From Ruminococcus sp. (GTDB lineage: Bacteria > Bacillota > Clostridia > Oscillospirales > Ruminococcaceae): a stretch of DNA of 58,926 nucleotides. The DNA lies in the NCBI GenBank assembly GCA_017558505.1, contig JAFYUM010000002.1, positions 1 to 58,926 of the forward strand, read 5' to 3'. Of this stretch, positions 1-7,867 are shown piece after piece. The notes under the pieces are model-generated. The model did not search any database. It was not told the DNA's origin and saw nothing but the letters and a program-made list of their open reading frames with translations. The position numbers and the translations under genes are program-made. How positions within the stretch are numbered: position 1 is the stretch's first letter; every line of letters starts with the position of its first letter.

Positions 1-942
1 TTCAAACACCGCACCGAAAATGGTGGGAGAGATACCCGACCAGTCGAAATCCTCGCTTGCATTACTCAGAAGAAGCTGTACGATTTCTTCGGTAAATCGG
101 GGAATTTCAATATTCTCATCCGCAAACAGTCCGCCGTTGACATAGGGGAATGCAAGTAAATCCTCATCAAGATACGGGTCACGGTCGTTTTCTTTTGTAT
201 CAAGTATGCGGAACAGCTCCACAAGCTTGTGCCGCACTTCGCTTACGGGATATTTTTTCAGATAATCGTGGAACATACCGTGCTTGCCGAAGATGCCTGC
301 ATCCTCCGCATACAGACAGAATACAAGACGGACGCAGAGCTTGTTGAGGCTCTTGAGCGTTTCGGGATCATCGGGATTCTTATACTGCTTGAGGATAGCA
401 TCGTACAGCTTGCCGACAAGATCGCCAGCCTTTAAGGAGATTTCCATTTCCTTTTTAAGATGCTCACTATCTGTATCCACAAGGAACTGCAGGCGGTAGA
501 ACTCTTTCGGCAGGTCTTTGAGGAAGATCTGCTCCGGCTCGCCGTTGGGTTTGTTCATATCATAAATGAGAAATTCCTCAAAATTACAGGTAATCAGCCA
601 GCGTGGGTGCTCGTCCACAGGTAAATTCAAAATATAACGTTTCGCCTGCTGAAAGGGCGAAAGGATAGAACCGTCGGACTGTATAATCCCTTTACGGAGA
701 TTTTTGCCAAGCGTTTTCTGCTCAATCATTACTCTTGTTGACGGAATATACACATCAATAAAATAAGTGGTGGTATCCTTTACACGCTTTTCAAAACTAA
801 CATATTTTGTCGGTTCTTCTACACCGTACACATCATGCAATAACGACAGCCAAAAGCTTTGTGTATCGCTTTTTTCATCGCCTTTATCTTTCCAGTATTC
901 AGCGAATGCCTTCGCTGCGGATTTTTGTTCTTTTTCGGTCAT
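1..942 (-). CDS. MmeI-like class I SAM-dependent DNA methyltransferase / type IIG restriction enzyme, N-terminal part (partial)
   Basis: A frame open from the ATG at 942 to the window edge gives 314 residues beginning MTEKEQKSAAKAFAEYW; the 3' part lies outside. The segments RLVFCLYAEDAGIF (about residue 210) and FPYVNGGLF (about 268), and the closing FDWSGISPTIFGAVFE, are typical of the N-terminal and helicase-spacer parts of MmeI-like enzymes, which join methylation and cleavage in one chain. The early segment with IDVYIPSTRVMIEQK resembles the PD-(D/E)XK-like nuclease region of this family, with D, E and K available as catalytic residues. GGAGGT sits 6 nt before the start. The SAM-binding and NPPY motifs would lie beyond the window, so activity cannot be judged. 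The gene follows a membrane protein gene by 15 nt, probably in one transcript. Confidence 0.75.
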   Translation of the reverse strand, partial: MTEKEQKSAAKAFAEYWKDKGDEKSDTQSFWLSLLHDVYGVEEPTKYVSFEKRVKDTTTYFIDVYIPSTRVMIEQKTLGKNLRKGIIQSDGSILSPFQQAKRYILNLPVDEHPRWLITCNFEEFLIYDMNKPNGEPEQIFLKDLPKEFYRLQFLVDTDSEHLKKEMEISLKAGDLVGKLYDAILKQYKNPDDPETLKSLNKLCVRLVFCLYAEDAGIFGKHGMFHDYLKKYPVSEVRHKLVELFRILDTKENDRDPYLDEDLLAFPYVNGGLFADENIEIPRFTEEIVQLLLSNASEDFDWSGISPTIFGAVFE

Positions 943-957
943 GCATGGACCTCCTTT

Positions 958-1596
958 TTAATCAATTATTTCGAGTGTATATTTCTTTATTCCATAATCA
1001 AGATTTAATTTTTCTTGCAATTCATATTCTACTCTATTTTGTTCGATTTTTTCTCTCTGAAGCAAGATTTGACTTAATAATTTACAATGGTATTCATTTA
1101 GTTCTTTTTTATCGTATGCGTTATACATAAAGAAAAGTTCTTCAATTCTCTTGTAAAGATTTTTGGTAAAAGAGTAAACTATCACACCCATAATTAATGC
1201 TACAATTATAGTAGAGGCAACAATAACTATTTTGGAAACTAATAGTTGGGCTTCTTCTGCGAGCTTAAATAAAGCTAAAATAATATTTCCTATTCCCGCT
1301 TCTTCGCTAAGTAGCATTTCATAAATTAATGTAAATCCAATTGTAGTAATAAGCTCACTAAAAAAACTTAAAAGATTTTTCTGAGTTCCACTATAATAAT
1401 TGTATAAATCAATAAATGTAGTGGTATCAATATTACTACTATTGTTCTTGTAATATTCTTCTAAAAATACTTTTTCTCTCGCTAATATATACAATTCATC
1501 TTGTTTAGTACTTGATATTTTATTCAATCCTTTTTTAATTTGTTTTCGAATTATCTTAGCTCTATTTTGGGTGATTTTCTCAAAAAATGTGTTCAT
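958..1596 (-). CDS. AT-rich membrane protein of unknown function, upstream of the restriction gene
   Basis: 212 residues, no recognised family. A clear membrane segment lies at about 122-143 (KIVIVASTIIVALIMGVIVY) and a weaker hydrophobic stretch at 78-97; the N-terminus is basic and the C-terminal 60 residues are charged and probably helical or coiled. AGAGGT before the ATG supports the start. The gene is far richer in A+T than its neighbours, suggesting transfer. It ends 15 nt before the MmeI-like gene on the same strand, with an extended -10 promoter upstream (1684-1712), so the two probably form one accessory, possibly defence-related, unit. The functional link is inference from position only. 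Confidence 0.7.
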   Translation of the reverse strand: MNTFFEKITQNRAKIIRKQIKKGLNKISSTKQDELYILAREKVFLEEYYKNNSSNIDTTTFIDLYNYYSGTQKNLLSFFSELITTIGFTLIYEMLLSEEAGIGNIILALFKLAEEAQLLVSKIVIVASTIIVALIMGVIVYSFTKNLYKRIEELFFMYNAYDKKELNEYHCKLLSQILLQREKIEQNRVEYELQEKLNLDYGIKKYTLEIID

Positions 1597-1683
1597 TGCT
1601 ACCTCTCTTCCCCACTATAAATGCTTTCTATTCTCAGTTGCATTCAATCATTTTTTTGCATTTTGGTACACTTTTTCATTTTA

Positions 1684-1712
1684 ATTATAGCACAATTTGT
1701 CAGAAAAAGCAA
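1684..1712 (-). promoter_or_regulatory. Promoter of the membrane protein / MmeI-like unit
   Basis: Minus strand TTGCTT (1707-1712), 17-nt spacer, TATAAT (1684-1689) with an extended TG one base upstream. It lies about 90 nt before the start at 1596. Confidence 0.6.
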
Positions 1713-1787
1713 TATAACAATGCTTCATGTTTAGACAAAACTTTCCTATATAAATGAAGTATTTTAAGTTTGCACGTATATAAAAGG

Positions 1788-1819
1788 AAACCGCCAAGAA
1801 CGTCAATTCTTAGCGGTTT
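1788..1819 (-). terminator. Terminator after tRNA-Thr
   Basis: Inverted repeat AACCGC..AAGAA / TTCTT.AGCGGTT with a short loop, lying just beyond the 3' end of the tRNA and followed on the minus strand by a T-rich run. Confidence 0.65.
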
Positions 1820-1824
1820 TTTAT

Positions 1825-1900
1825 TGGAGCTTGTGACCCGACTCGAACGGGCGACCCGTTTATTACGAATGAACTGCTCTACCGACTGAGCCACACAAGC
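1825..1900 (-). tRNA. tRNA-Thr (anticodon CGU), encoded CCA, mismatched anticodon stem
   Basis: The minus strand folds as a full cloverleaf: acceptor GCTTGTG pairs with CACAAGC, D arm GCTC/GAGC, anticodon loop TTCGTAA giving CGU (reads ACG), T arm GCCCG-TTCGAGT-CGGGT, then U and an encoded CCA. The anticodon stem GTTCA/TAAAC has one C-A mismatch, where the second copy at 7792 is perfectly paired. The upstream flank (1901-1950) is related to that of the copies at 7792-8101, so all belong to one duplicated family. No strong promoter is visible directly upstream, so this copy may be weakly expressed or decaying. Confidence 0.85.
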
Positions 1901-1992
1901 ATTGATATTCAGTTTTAATTTTGTAAGGTTTGCTGTGTCTGTCTGTGAGTATCTTTTTCTTCAACTCAAAGGGAATAGTTTTATACATATAG

Positions 1993-2030
1993 AAAAATCT
2001 CCGGAACATTGGTGCGCCCGAAGATTTTTT
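1993..2030 (-). terminator. Terminator of the lipoprotein gene
   Basis: Hairpin with AAAAATCT.CGG and CCG.AGATTTTT arms lies just downstream of the stop at 2052, with a T-run on the minus strand. Confidence 0.6.
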
Positions 2031-2051
2031 GATTGTTCAGTTAATATTGTA

Positions 2052-2879
2052 TTAAGATTGTTTATAAAACCTGCCTTCTGTGAGAGTACATTCCATTTCA
2101 GTCTTATTGTTGTAAAGATAATACTCTGTAAGGTGATCAAGGCAGTCACTTTCAACAACCTCAACAACGACAGGTTCTAACTGAGGATTTATAATCCTAA
2201 TAGAATCAGCACGGACATCTTCATTCGGATACGTTTCAGGATATGTTTCATCATCCTCAGAGTTAAATAACTTTATTTTTTTATGTTCTATTTCATTGAT
2301 TGTTTCTTTTATGATTTCAAGCCTTTTTGAACCGTCCTTAGTCTCCCATGTTCCTTCAATAAGAGCAAATGCTTCATTATTTTTTCTTATGATTTCTGCT
2401 GATTCTTCTGCTCGTCTGCGTTTTTCTTCTTCAGTGTAATAACTGTCTTTATCGCCGCTTGCCATCATACCGTAATCATCCGCCCAGTCGTATTGAAGCA
2501 TTGCATAACTGTCTGAATCGAGATATCTTATATTAATATATTGATACGATTCAATAGTGTGAACTTGAAGTCCGCTGATTTCTTCAGATGTATCACTGTA
2601 TATAGTCAGAACATCATCCTCAATGTCGAATTTGGCTTCGTCAATTATGTTTTTGAAATTTTCATCAAAGCATACTACTTGTACAGCTTTGTCAATTGAG
2701 TCCTTTGAGAATGTGATCTCGACCCGGTTATCAAAATATTCTGTTTTTTCAATACAGAATGACAATACTCCTTCTTTGGCGGGATAACCATAGCTTGCAC
2801 TAGGTTTTTCTTTATTATTGCAGGATGCAAGAACAACAGCCATTAATACTGTTCCTAAGTAAAAAAATTTTTTCCTCAT
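2052..2879 (-). CDS. Lipoprotein of unknown function
   Basis: 275 residues from ATG 2879, chosen over the longer frame because MRKKFFYLGTVLMAVVLASC is a full lipoprotein signal (lipobox LASC) and GGGGAG lies upstream. The mature part has a beta-rich region, then a charged helical stretch with EEEKRRRAEESAEIIRK (about residues 165-185), then a segment starting IEGTWETKDGSKRLEI that resembles a small lipocalin-like or META-like strand pattern. No family could be named. It is probably anchored on the outer face of the membrane. It sits between the ABC/ECF operon and tRNA-Thr, on the same strand, but separated from the ABC genes by hairpins and about 310 nt, so it is likely a separate unit. Confidence 0.75.
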   Translation of the reverse strand: MRKKFFYLGTVLMAVVLASCNNKEKPSASYGYPAKEGVLSFCIEKTEYFDNRVEITFSKDSIDKAVQVVCFDENFKNIIDEAKFDIEDDVLTIYSDTSEEISGLQVHTIESYQYINIRYLDSDSYAMLQYDWADDYGMMASGDKDSYYTEEEKRRRAEESAEIIRKNNEAFALIEGTWETKDGSKRLEIIKETINEIEHKKIKLFNSEDDETYPETYPNEDVRADSIRIINPQLEPVVVEVVESDCLDHLTEYYLYNNKTEMECTLTEGRFYKQS

Positions 2880-2910
2880 TTTATTTCTCCCCAATCTAAA
2901 TATCTTAAAA

Positions 2911-2936
2911 CAAAAAGCCCGAATAATCGAGCTTTT
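2911..2936 (-). other. Hairpin in the leader of the lipoprotein gene
   Basis: AAAAGC.CGA / TCG.GCTTTT arms followed on the minus strand by TTTTTG: terminator-like and placed before, not after, the lipoprotein gene. It may be an attenuator or the end of an unseen short transcript. Confidence 0.4.
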
Positions 2937-3069
2937 CGTGTTAGTGATCTGAATCAGATCATAAATGTCTGTCTTATACAAAATAGATGACATTGAAAAG
3001 TGACAGTTTTACGAGACTTTTCAAGCATTTCATTGCTTGGAGAGCTTATAATGGTAACGACTTCCGAAC

Positions 3070-3091
3070 CCCCGACCTCAGTTGGTCGGGG
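3070..3091. repeat. GC-rich perfect inverted repeat
   Basis: CCCCGACC - TCAGTT - GGTCGGGG, an 8-bp perfect stem in an otherwise AT-rich gap between the ABC ATPase and the lipoprotein gene. No T-run on either side. Its role is unknown. Confidence 0.5.
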
Positions 3092-3128
3092 ATTCCTAAA
3101 AATTATCGTTGTCAAGTTTTTTATAAAG

Positions 3129-3168
3129 AACAGGTGCATAACGCTTTGTGACACGTTACACACCTGTT
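3129..3168 (-). terminator. Terminator of the ECF/ABC operon
   Basis: AACAGGTG CA TAACG pairs with CGTTA CA CACCTGTT: 13 base pairs with a small internal loop, 24 nt after the ATPase stop. The run after the stem on the minus strand is only partly T. Confidence 0.6.
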
Positions 3169-3192
3169 TATTTTTAATTAAAAATGATTGTC

Positions 3193-3831
3193 TCACCAAC
3201 CACTTAATTTTGTAAGAACACCCTTATCCATCTCGCAGACCGTATCACACAGCACCGAAATATCCTCGGTTGAATGTGAAGCTATGAGAATTGTCTTGCC
3301 CTGCTCTTTTAACTCAAGGAGATATTTTCGCATATCAGCAACACCCTCTTTGTCAAGACCGTTCATAGGCTCGTCGAGGATAAGCAGTTCGGGATTTTCC
3401 ATAATCGCCTGCGCAAGCCCAAGCCTCTGACGCATACCCAGTGAATACTTCTTCACATGTCGTTTCAACTCAGGGTCAAGTCCTACATGACGCATGGCGG
3501 CTTTCACCTGCTCGCCGGTTATCTTTTTCTTCAGGTCAGCAAGGAGTTTAAGATTTTTATATCCTGAATAATATGGAATAAATCCGGGTGTTTCAATGAT
3601 GATCCCGACAGAATCGGGGAAATCACAGTCTTTACCGACTCTCTTACCATTAACGATAATCATTCCCTGTGTCGGCTTTATAAAACCGCAGATACACTTC
3701 ATCAGCATAGTCTTGCCGCTTCCGTTTCTACCAATAAGACCGTGAATTCCCCCTTTTTCAAAGGATGCTGTCACAGATTTCAGTATCTCATTTTTGCCTA
3801 TTGTAAGGCTTACATTTTTCACATCAACCAT
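3193..3831 (-). CDS. ABC transporter ATP-binding protein (BcrA/CcmA-like)
   Basis: 212 residues. Walker A GRNGSGKT (34-41), signature SLGMRQR (130-136), Walker B LLILDEP (149-155) and switch His186 are all present, so ATP hydrolysis is expected. The Q-loop position reads IETPGF, as in the drug- and bacteriocin-resistance (BcrA) group rather than importers. It is the last of five genes on the minus strand, 3 nt after the first permease, and should energise the two ABC-2-like permeases encoded upstream. The substrate is unknown; the ECF sigma control suggests an envelope stress or peptide-resistance role. Confidence 0.85.
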   Translation of the reverse strand: MVDVKNVSLTIGKNEILKSVTASFEKGGIHGLIGRNGSGKTMLMKCICGFIKPTQGMIIVNGKRVGKDCDFPDSVGIIIETPGFIPYYSGYKNLKLLADLKKKITGEQVKAAMRHVGLDPELKRHVKKYSLGMRQRLGLAQAIMENPELLILDEPMNGLDKEGVADMRKYLLELKEQGKTILIASHSTEDISVLCDTVCEMDKGVLTKLSGW

Positions 3832-3834
3832 ACC

Positions 3835-4701
3835 TTAAGAGCCCTCCTGTTCGATATTGATAAACTGCAGTCGTTGAAGCACTGTGAAATTCAGAAGCAC
3901 TACTGCCGTGATAACTGCGAAAAAGTATATGAACGAGTCTGAAACGGGAGTGATCGGCTCTCTGAGAAGCTCCTTATAGTGAAGCCACACAATCGTATTA
4001 GCCATCGGGAAATACCACATTGACTGCACTTTCAAAGCACAGGCAGAAACTCCAAGAGCTATTACAGTGAACACCGCAAAAAGCCCTGCACTGCGAAGAT
4101 ACAGCATTTTCATTATGCAGAGAATCATTGCAAGGAGAAACAGATACATTGCAAGCAGAAGTATAATCCGCACAAAAGCGGTGGTAATACTCATCTGATT
4201 GTAGAGATTTGACGGCAGAAGCTCGCTTGCGACTCCGCCTGCGTCCTCAGGGAAAACAGCGTCAAACTTTGTGATGGAGTCGCTCCAGCTGCCGCTGAAT
4301 ACTCCTCCGCTCATCACCATACAGCTCACAAGAATAAAGCCTATGTAGGAGAAAATGCTCATAATCATAAAGAGAACCTGTCCTAAAAACCAGTTCAGCC
4401 TGCCTGTACGGCTGATGAAAAACAGCGTGTTACCTCCCATTACGGGGAAGTCGCTGATCAGCAGTAAAAACACACAGGGCATGAACATCACAAGTATGCT
4501 CGACTGGCAGACCGCAATAAACGGCTCAAGCACATTAAGAGCGTCACCGTACTGCTCTGCACGTTCAAGAAGCGGAGTCACCGCAAAGCTCTTGATGAAC
4601 ACAAGCATTACTCCCACAATGATGATACGGGGATTGGTAAGCCATTTAATAAACTCGCTTCGTGCCACATTCCATATCGCACGCAGATTGATTCTATTCA
4701 C
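3835..4701 (-). CDS. ABC-2-like transporter permease
   Basis: 288 residues with about six hydrophobic membrane segments (for example around 27-45, 65-85, 105-130, 180-205) and an N-terminal basic helix ending FIKWLTNPR, a layout seen in ABC-2 type permeases of export or resistance systems. The start overlaps the end of the preceding permease gene by 8 nt, indicating translational coupling. It probably pairs with the neighbouring permease and the ATPase at 3193. No substrate-determining motif was recognised. Confidence 0.7.
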   Translation of the reverse strand: MNRINLRAIWNVARSEFIKWLTNPRIIIVGVMLVFIKSFAVTPLLERAEQYGDALNVLEPFIAVCQSSILVMFMPCVFLLLISDFPVMGGNTLFFISRTGRLNWFLGQVLFMIMSIFSYIGFILVSCMVMSGGVFSGSWSDSITKFDAVFPEDAGGVASELLPSNLYNQMSITTAFVRIILLLAMYLFLLAMILCIMKMLYLRSAGLFAVFTVIALGVSACALKVQSMWYFPMANTIVWLHYKELLREPITPVSDSFIYFFAVITAVVLLNFTVLQRLQFINIEQEGS

Positions 4702-5596
4702 CGCAATCCACCCTCCTGTTCATCACTGTGATGTACAGCACGAATGCTGCAATCAGCAATGCAGTATGAAATAGCATATTTCTCCACATTGTTTCGCCGT
4801 AGGAAAAAATATTTCCCATTGCATCGGGATCGGTTGCTGACAGAGCGTCAAGAAGCTTCTGATTGATATTCTCAACATTATAAACAGCTTTTCTCATTAT
4901 TCCCGTATGAAGCTGCATTACCAAATATTTCAGAAAAAAGGGAATACACAGCACAAGATATTTGTTCTTCATAAAGGCAGTCATAATCAGTGCAGGAATC
5001 GCAGACAATGCTCCGTACAGAAACATTTCCAAGCAATCAAGAGCGATAAGATAGGAATATCCAAGCTTTGAAAACAGCGGATAAGTGCCTGATATCCACC
5101 ACTCTGCTGATTCTTTCAGCTCAGAAGAATACTCGCTTATATTCGGAAACAGCATATAAACAGAGACCGCAAACAACGCAAATCCGCAGAGTACTGCAAG
5201 TCCGCCCGACATCATTGCTGTAAAGAAATTCCCCGTGCTGAAGCTGAATTTTGTGCTTCTGAATGCAGAGTATCTCACATATTTTGACTCACGTTCGTCA
5301 CAGATAAGGGGCATAAGGGGAAAGGCGGCTATAATGGGGATAAACAAGCTCAGCCACCCCGATGAAATACAGGAGAGTATCTGATAAGCACTGAACTGAG
5401 AATCAGTCAGCATTTCTTCACGGGTAAATTCCGACAGTACGCCTATCACAGAGTAATTCCTGTTTTCCGCTATGTCATAATATGCCTGTGCCGTAAAGCA
5501 CAGCAGTACCGTTAAAAGCACACAGGCATAGAAGCCGACGCTTGTCATAACCTTTCTGAGGTTGACAATCATAAATCTGAGGGTTTTCATTTTCAC
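4694..5596 (-). CDS. ABC-2-like transporter permease
   Basis: 300 residues, strongly hydrophobic, with an N-terminal membrane segment after RKVMTSVGFYACVLLTVLLC, then several more (about 68-85, 110-135, 180-205, 265-290). A long extracytoplasmic loop follows the first segment. Weak sequence likeness but the same layout as its neighbour suggests a heterodimeric permease. It starts 9 nt after the anti-sigma gene and overlaps the next permease by 8 nt. A transported compound cannot be deduced. Confidence 0.7.
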   Translation of the reverse strand: MKMKTLRFMIVNLRKVMTSVGFYACVLLTVLLCFTAQAYYDIAENRNYSVIGVLSEFTREEMLTDSQFSAYQILSCISSGWLSLFIPIIAAFPLMPLICDERESKYVRYSAFRSTKFSFSTGNFFTAMMSGGLAVLCGFALFAVSVYMLFPNISEYSSELKESAEWWISGTYPLFSKLGYSYLIALDCLEMFLYGALSAIPALIMTAFMKNKYLVLCIPFFLKYLVMQLHTGIMRKAVYNVENINQKLLDALSATDPDAMGNIFSYGETMWRNMLFHTALLIAAFVLYITVMNRRVDCGE

Positions 5597-5605
5597 CGCT
5601 CCCTC

Positions 5606-7072
5606 TTATGAATATTTATAGTAGTCAAATTCTCCCGTTACGGCATTTACATAAAACAGATAGCTGTAGCCGTCATTTGTATTGCTGCCCACAAACCGCC
5701 ATGCAGCATCAACGGTCAGAGGAGATTGTCCGTTTTTTCCGTCCTCGTAATATGGAGTGTACATAAACTCTGCCCTGTCAATGACAAGTCCCGCACTTTC
5801 CGAAATGGACTCAGAAAGAATCTCTGCCGCCTGTTCTGCGGTAATCATGCTGTCGTGTGTCTGCTCGTTGCTTATGTCATAGGCAAGATTAAAGCCAACG
5901 CTCATAATAGAGTCCAGCTTTTCGTTTTCAATCGTAAAGGCATAGCCGGGGAAATTGTCATACTCCTTGCAATATTTATCTTTTACAGGAGAAGAGCTTC
6001 CCGCCCTTAACATAGGCTGAGCATCAAAGCGGATACCGTTGTAGGTATGTGTCATAGTGAAGTGATATCCGTAAATGCCGTCTCCCATATCCACTACCCA
6101 CGCATCGTACACATCGGGGACAAGCAATGGATTTACAGCCTCGGTATTGAAATCGTTTGTGAGGATATCCTCAGTATAGGCAATTGCGTCGGTGAGCTTT
6201 ACATTTCCGTCAAGGAGACTGTACTCCATATCGCTTTCAAAGCCGATGAGTGGAATATGCACTCTTTCGATAACTCTGTTTTCGTCTGCGGCACAGTACA
6301 TTCCTACATTCTGTCCATCTGTATAATCAAGACCAAACGCAGCTGTACCTGTCATTGTCTGAATACCGCCGTTTCCGAACATTTGAAGCATTCCTCTGTG
6401 ATCGGTCATAAACATAAACGGAGCTTCAGCACCCTCACTGAGAAATTCCTCGCTGAATTTCTCAAAAGTTCCGCTGATTGTCTCTCCCGAAGCATTTTCG
6501 CCTGTGCCTTTATAGAGCTGTTTTTTATCTTCTTCCGAATACACGTCGGGGAAATACTTCTCAACGGCTTCATCAAAAAGCTCATATCCTGTCTTTCCCG
6601 AAATATTAGGTTTAACAGTCATTGTAAAGGTTTGAAAGGAGTCGATTTCGGGGAACTCCACGACGAAATTCTCAGCAAAGGTAAGATTTTCATAGCTCTT
6701 ATCAAGAATTGCCTTTGCGGAATTCTGCTCGTCTACGGAAAGCACAGGTGTTCTGTAGAATTCAACCTCACCGCTCTGAGGAATACCATTGTTCTCTGTT
6801 GCAGATGTATTATCCTCTGCCGAACCTTCATCGCTGAAATCCTGTTTTCTTCCCATAAATGCAACTGCTCCCACAATCAGAACAAACGCCGCCGCAACCG
6901 AAACTGCAGGAGTAATTTTTCTCCATATGCTTGTCTTATTCATAATCTCAACTCCCATTACAATATTTTCTGCTTCAAAGGAGAGTTCCGTCTTTTCGGC
7001 ACGCTCCTGCGCTTCATTCAGATATTTTTCGCTTACCTCGCCAAGTGCCTCAAGCAAATCTGTCTTTTTCAT
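5606..7072 (-). CDS. Membrane-anchored anti-sigma-type regulator with large extracytoplasmic domain
   Basis: 488 residues. A short cytoplasmic N-terminus (1-50, with a charged helix) is followed by one membrane segment at about 54-73 (TPAVSVAAAFVLIVGAVAFM) and some 410 extracytoplasmic residues with a Ser/Asn/Glu-rich linker at first. This layout, and the 4-nt ATGA overlap with the ECF sigma gene, is that of an anti-sigma factor that senses outside the cell. No zinc HxxxCxxC anti-sigma motif is visible, so it belongs to another type. The large outer domain is not a family I recognise and may be the sensor. It is followed by the two permeases. Confidence 0.65.
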   Translation of the reverse strand: MKKTDLLEALGEVSEKYLNEAQERAEKTELSFEAENIVMGVEIMNKTSIWRKITPAVSVAAAFVLIVGAVAFMGRKQDFSDEGSAEDNTSATENNGIPQSGEVEFYRTPVLSVDEQNSAKAILDKSYENLTFAENFVVEFPEIDSFQTFTMTVKPNISGKTGYELFDEAVEKYFPDVYSEEDKKQLYKGTGENASGETISGTFEKFSEEFLSEGAEAPFMFMTDHRGMLQMFGNGGIQTMTGTAAFGLDYTDGQNVGMYCAADENRVIERVHIPLIGFESDMEYSLLDGNVKLTDAIAYTEDILTNDFNTEAVNPLLVPDVYDAWVVDMGDGIYGYHFTMTHTYNGIRFDAQPMLRAGSSSPVKDKYCKEYDNFPGYAFTIENEKLDSIMSVGFNLAYDISNEQTHDSMITAEQAAEILSESISESAGLVIDRAEFMYTPYYEDGKNGQSPLTVDAAWRFVGSNTNDGYSYLFYVNAVTGEFDYYKYS

Positions 7073-7626
7073 AGCCAGCCCTCCTGTTTCAGATATTTTC
7101 GAAGCTTTTGCCGGACTCTCATCAGCGTTACTTTCACTTTACTTTCTGAAAGCTGATACCTTTCTGCGATTTCACTCACCGACAGCATTGCAATATACCT
7201 CTGAACGAAAATCGTTCTTGCGTCATAGGAAAGCGAGTCAAGAAACGCCTCCATAGACTGCACAAGCAAGCGTTTGTCGATAGTTTCTTCAACATTCTCA
7301 GAGCTATGTATGCAGTCGGAAAGCTCGTCCAGCACAAGGGTGATTTGTCCTCCGCCCCGTTTGAAACGCTGCTGGTGCTTCCAGCGATTGAGGGCAATAT
7401 TTCGGGTGATCGTCACAAGAAAGGCGGCGAGATTTGACGGACGATCAGGCGGTATGTTCTTCCATGCCTGCATCAGAGCGTCATTCACGCACTCCTCAAT
7501 ATCCTGCTCGCTGCTGAGAATTTTGCCTGCGGTCATGCGGCAGACAGTGCCGTGTTTTTTGGCTGTTTCTGCAAGAGCCTGCTCATTGCGAAGCTGAAAC
7601 AGCCGAATGATCTCTTCATCGTCCAT
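7069..7626 (-). CDS. ECF-type RNA polymerase sigma factor
   Basis: 185 residues from ATG 7626. The longer GTG start at 7635 falls inside the ribosome binding site GGAGGTG and is rejected. Region 2 is seen in EQDIEECVNDALMQAWKNIP and the following FLVTITRNIALNRWK; region 4 helix-turn-helix is LSVSEIAERYQLSESKVKVTLMRVRQKLRKYL. No long region 3, as expected for ECF sigma. It is the first gene of a five-gene unit with an anti-sigma and an ABC exporter. A possible ECF-type promoter (TGTAACC, 16 nt, TGTC) lies just upstream, suggesting self-activation. Confidence 0.9.
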   Translation of the reverse strand: MDDEEIIRLFQLRNEQALAETAKKHGTVCRMTAGKILSSEQDIEECVNDALMQAWKNIPPDRPSNLAAFLVTITRNIALNRWKHQQRFKRGGGQITLVLDELSDCIHSSENVEETIDKRLLVQSMEAFLDSLSYDARTIFVQRYIAMLSVSEIAERYQLSESKVKVTLMRVRQKLRKYLKQEGWL

Positions 7627-7652
7627 CGTATACACCTCCCTTCACTTATTCT

Positions 7653-7679
7653 GACAACTTTTGATTGTAATGGGTTACA
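7653..7679 (-). promoter_or_regulatory. Possible ECF-sigma promoter (autoregulation)
   Basis: Minus strand TGTAACC (7673-7679), 16-nt spacer, TGTC (7653-7656), about 27 nt before the sigma start. The AAC core at -35 and the short C-containing -10 recall sigma-X/sigma-M type ECF promoters. This is motif reading, not proof. Confidence 0.45.
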
Positions 7680-7755
7680 TATTTTTGAAAAAATTTATTT
7701 TGATTTAAGTATAGCACATTCTCTATGATTCCGCTACTCCTGTTTGATAAAGAAA

Positions 7756-7786
7756 AACTCCTCGATACTTACACTATCGAGGAGTT
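7756..7786 (-). terminator. Terminator of the tRNA-Thr transcript
   Basis: Perfect 12-bp stem AACTCCTCGATA / TATCGAGGAGTT with a 7-nt loop, followed on the minus strand by TTTTTCTTT, 6 nt after the tRNA CCA end. Confidence 0.9.
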
Positions 7787-7791
7787 ACCTT

Positions 7792-7867
7792 TGGAGCTTG
7801 TGACAGGATTCGAACCTGCGACCTGCTCATTACGAATGAGCTGCACTACCAACTGTGCTACACAAGC
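7792..7867 (-). tRNA. tRNA-Thr (anticodon CGU), encoded CCA
   Basis: Complete cloverleaf on the minus strand: acceptor GCTTGTG/CACAAGC, D arm GCAC/GTGC, anticodon stem GCTCA/TGAGC with loop TTCGTAA (anticodon CGU), T arm GCAGG-TTCGAAT-CCTGT, discriminator U and CCA. All stems pair without mismatch. It is the last element of a transcript whose promoter is at 8120-8148, behind two partial copies of itself. Confidence 0.95.

Noticed and set aside
3070..3091. GC-rich hairpin taken as a terminator
   Set aside because: Neither strand has a T-run after it, and a better terminator lies nearer to the ATPase stop.
6047..7156. Long open frame (369 codons) on the plus strand opposite the anti-sigma gene
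   Set aside because: Cys-, His- and Ile-rich shadow of the real minus-strand gene, without ribosome binding site; the minus-strand reading has a membrane segment and operon overlaps.
1825..7867. Clean tRNA att site pair of an integrative element
   Set aside because: The T arms of the two tRNAs differ, and no integrase, recombinase or transfer gene lies between them.
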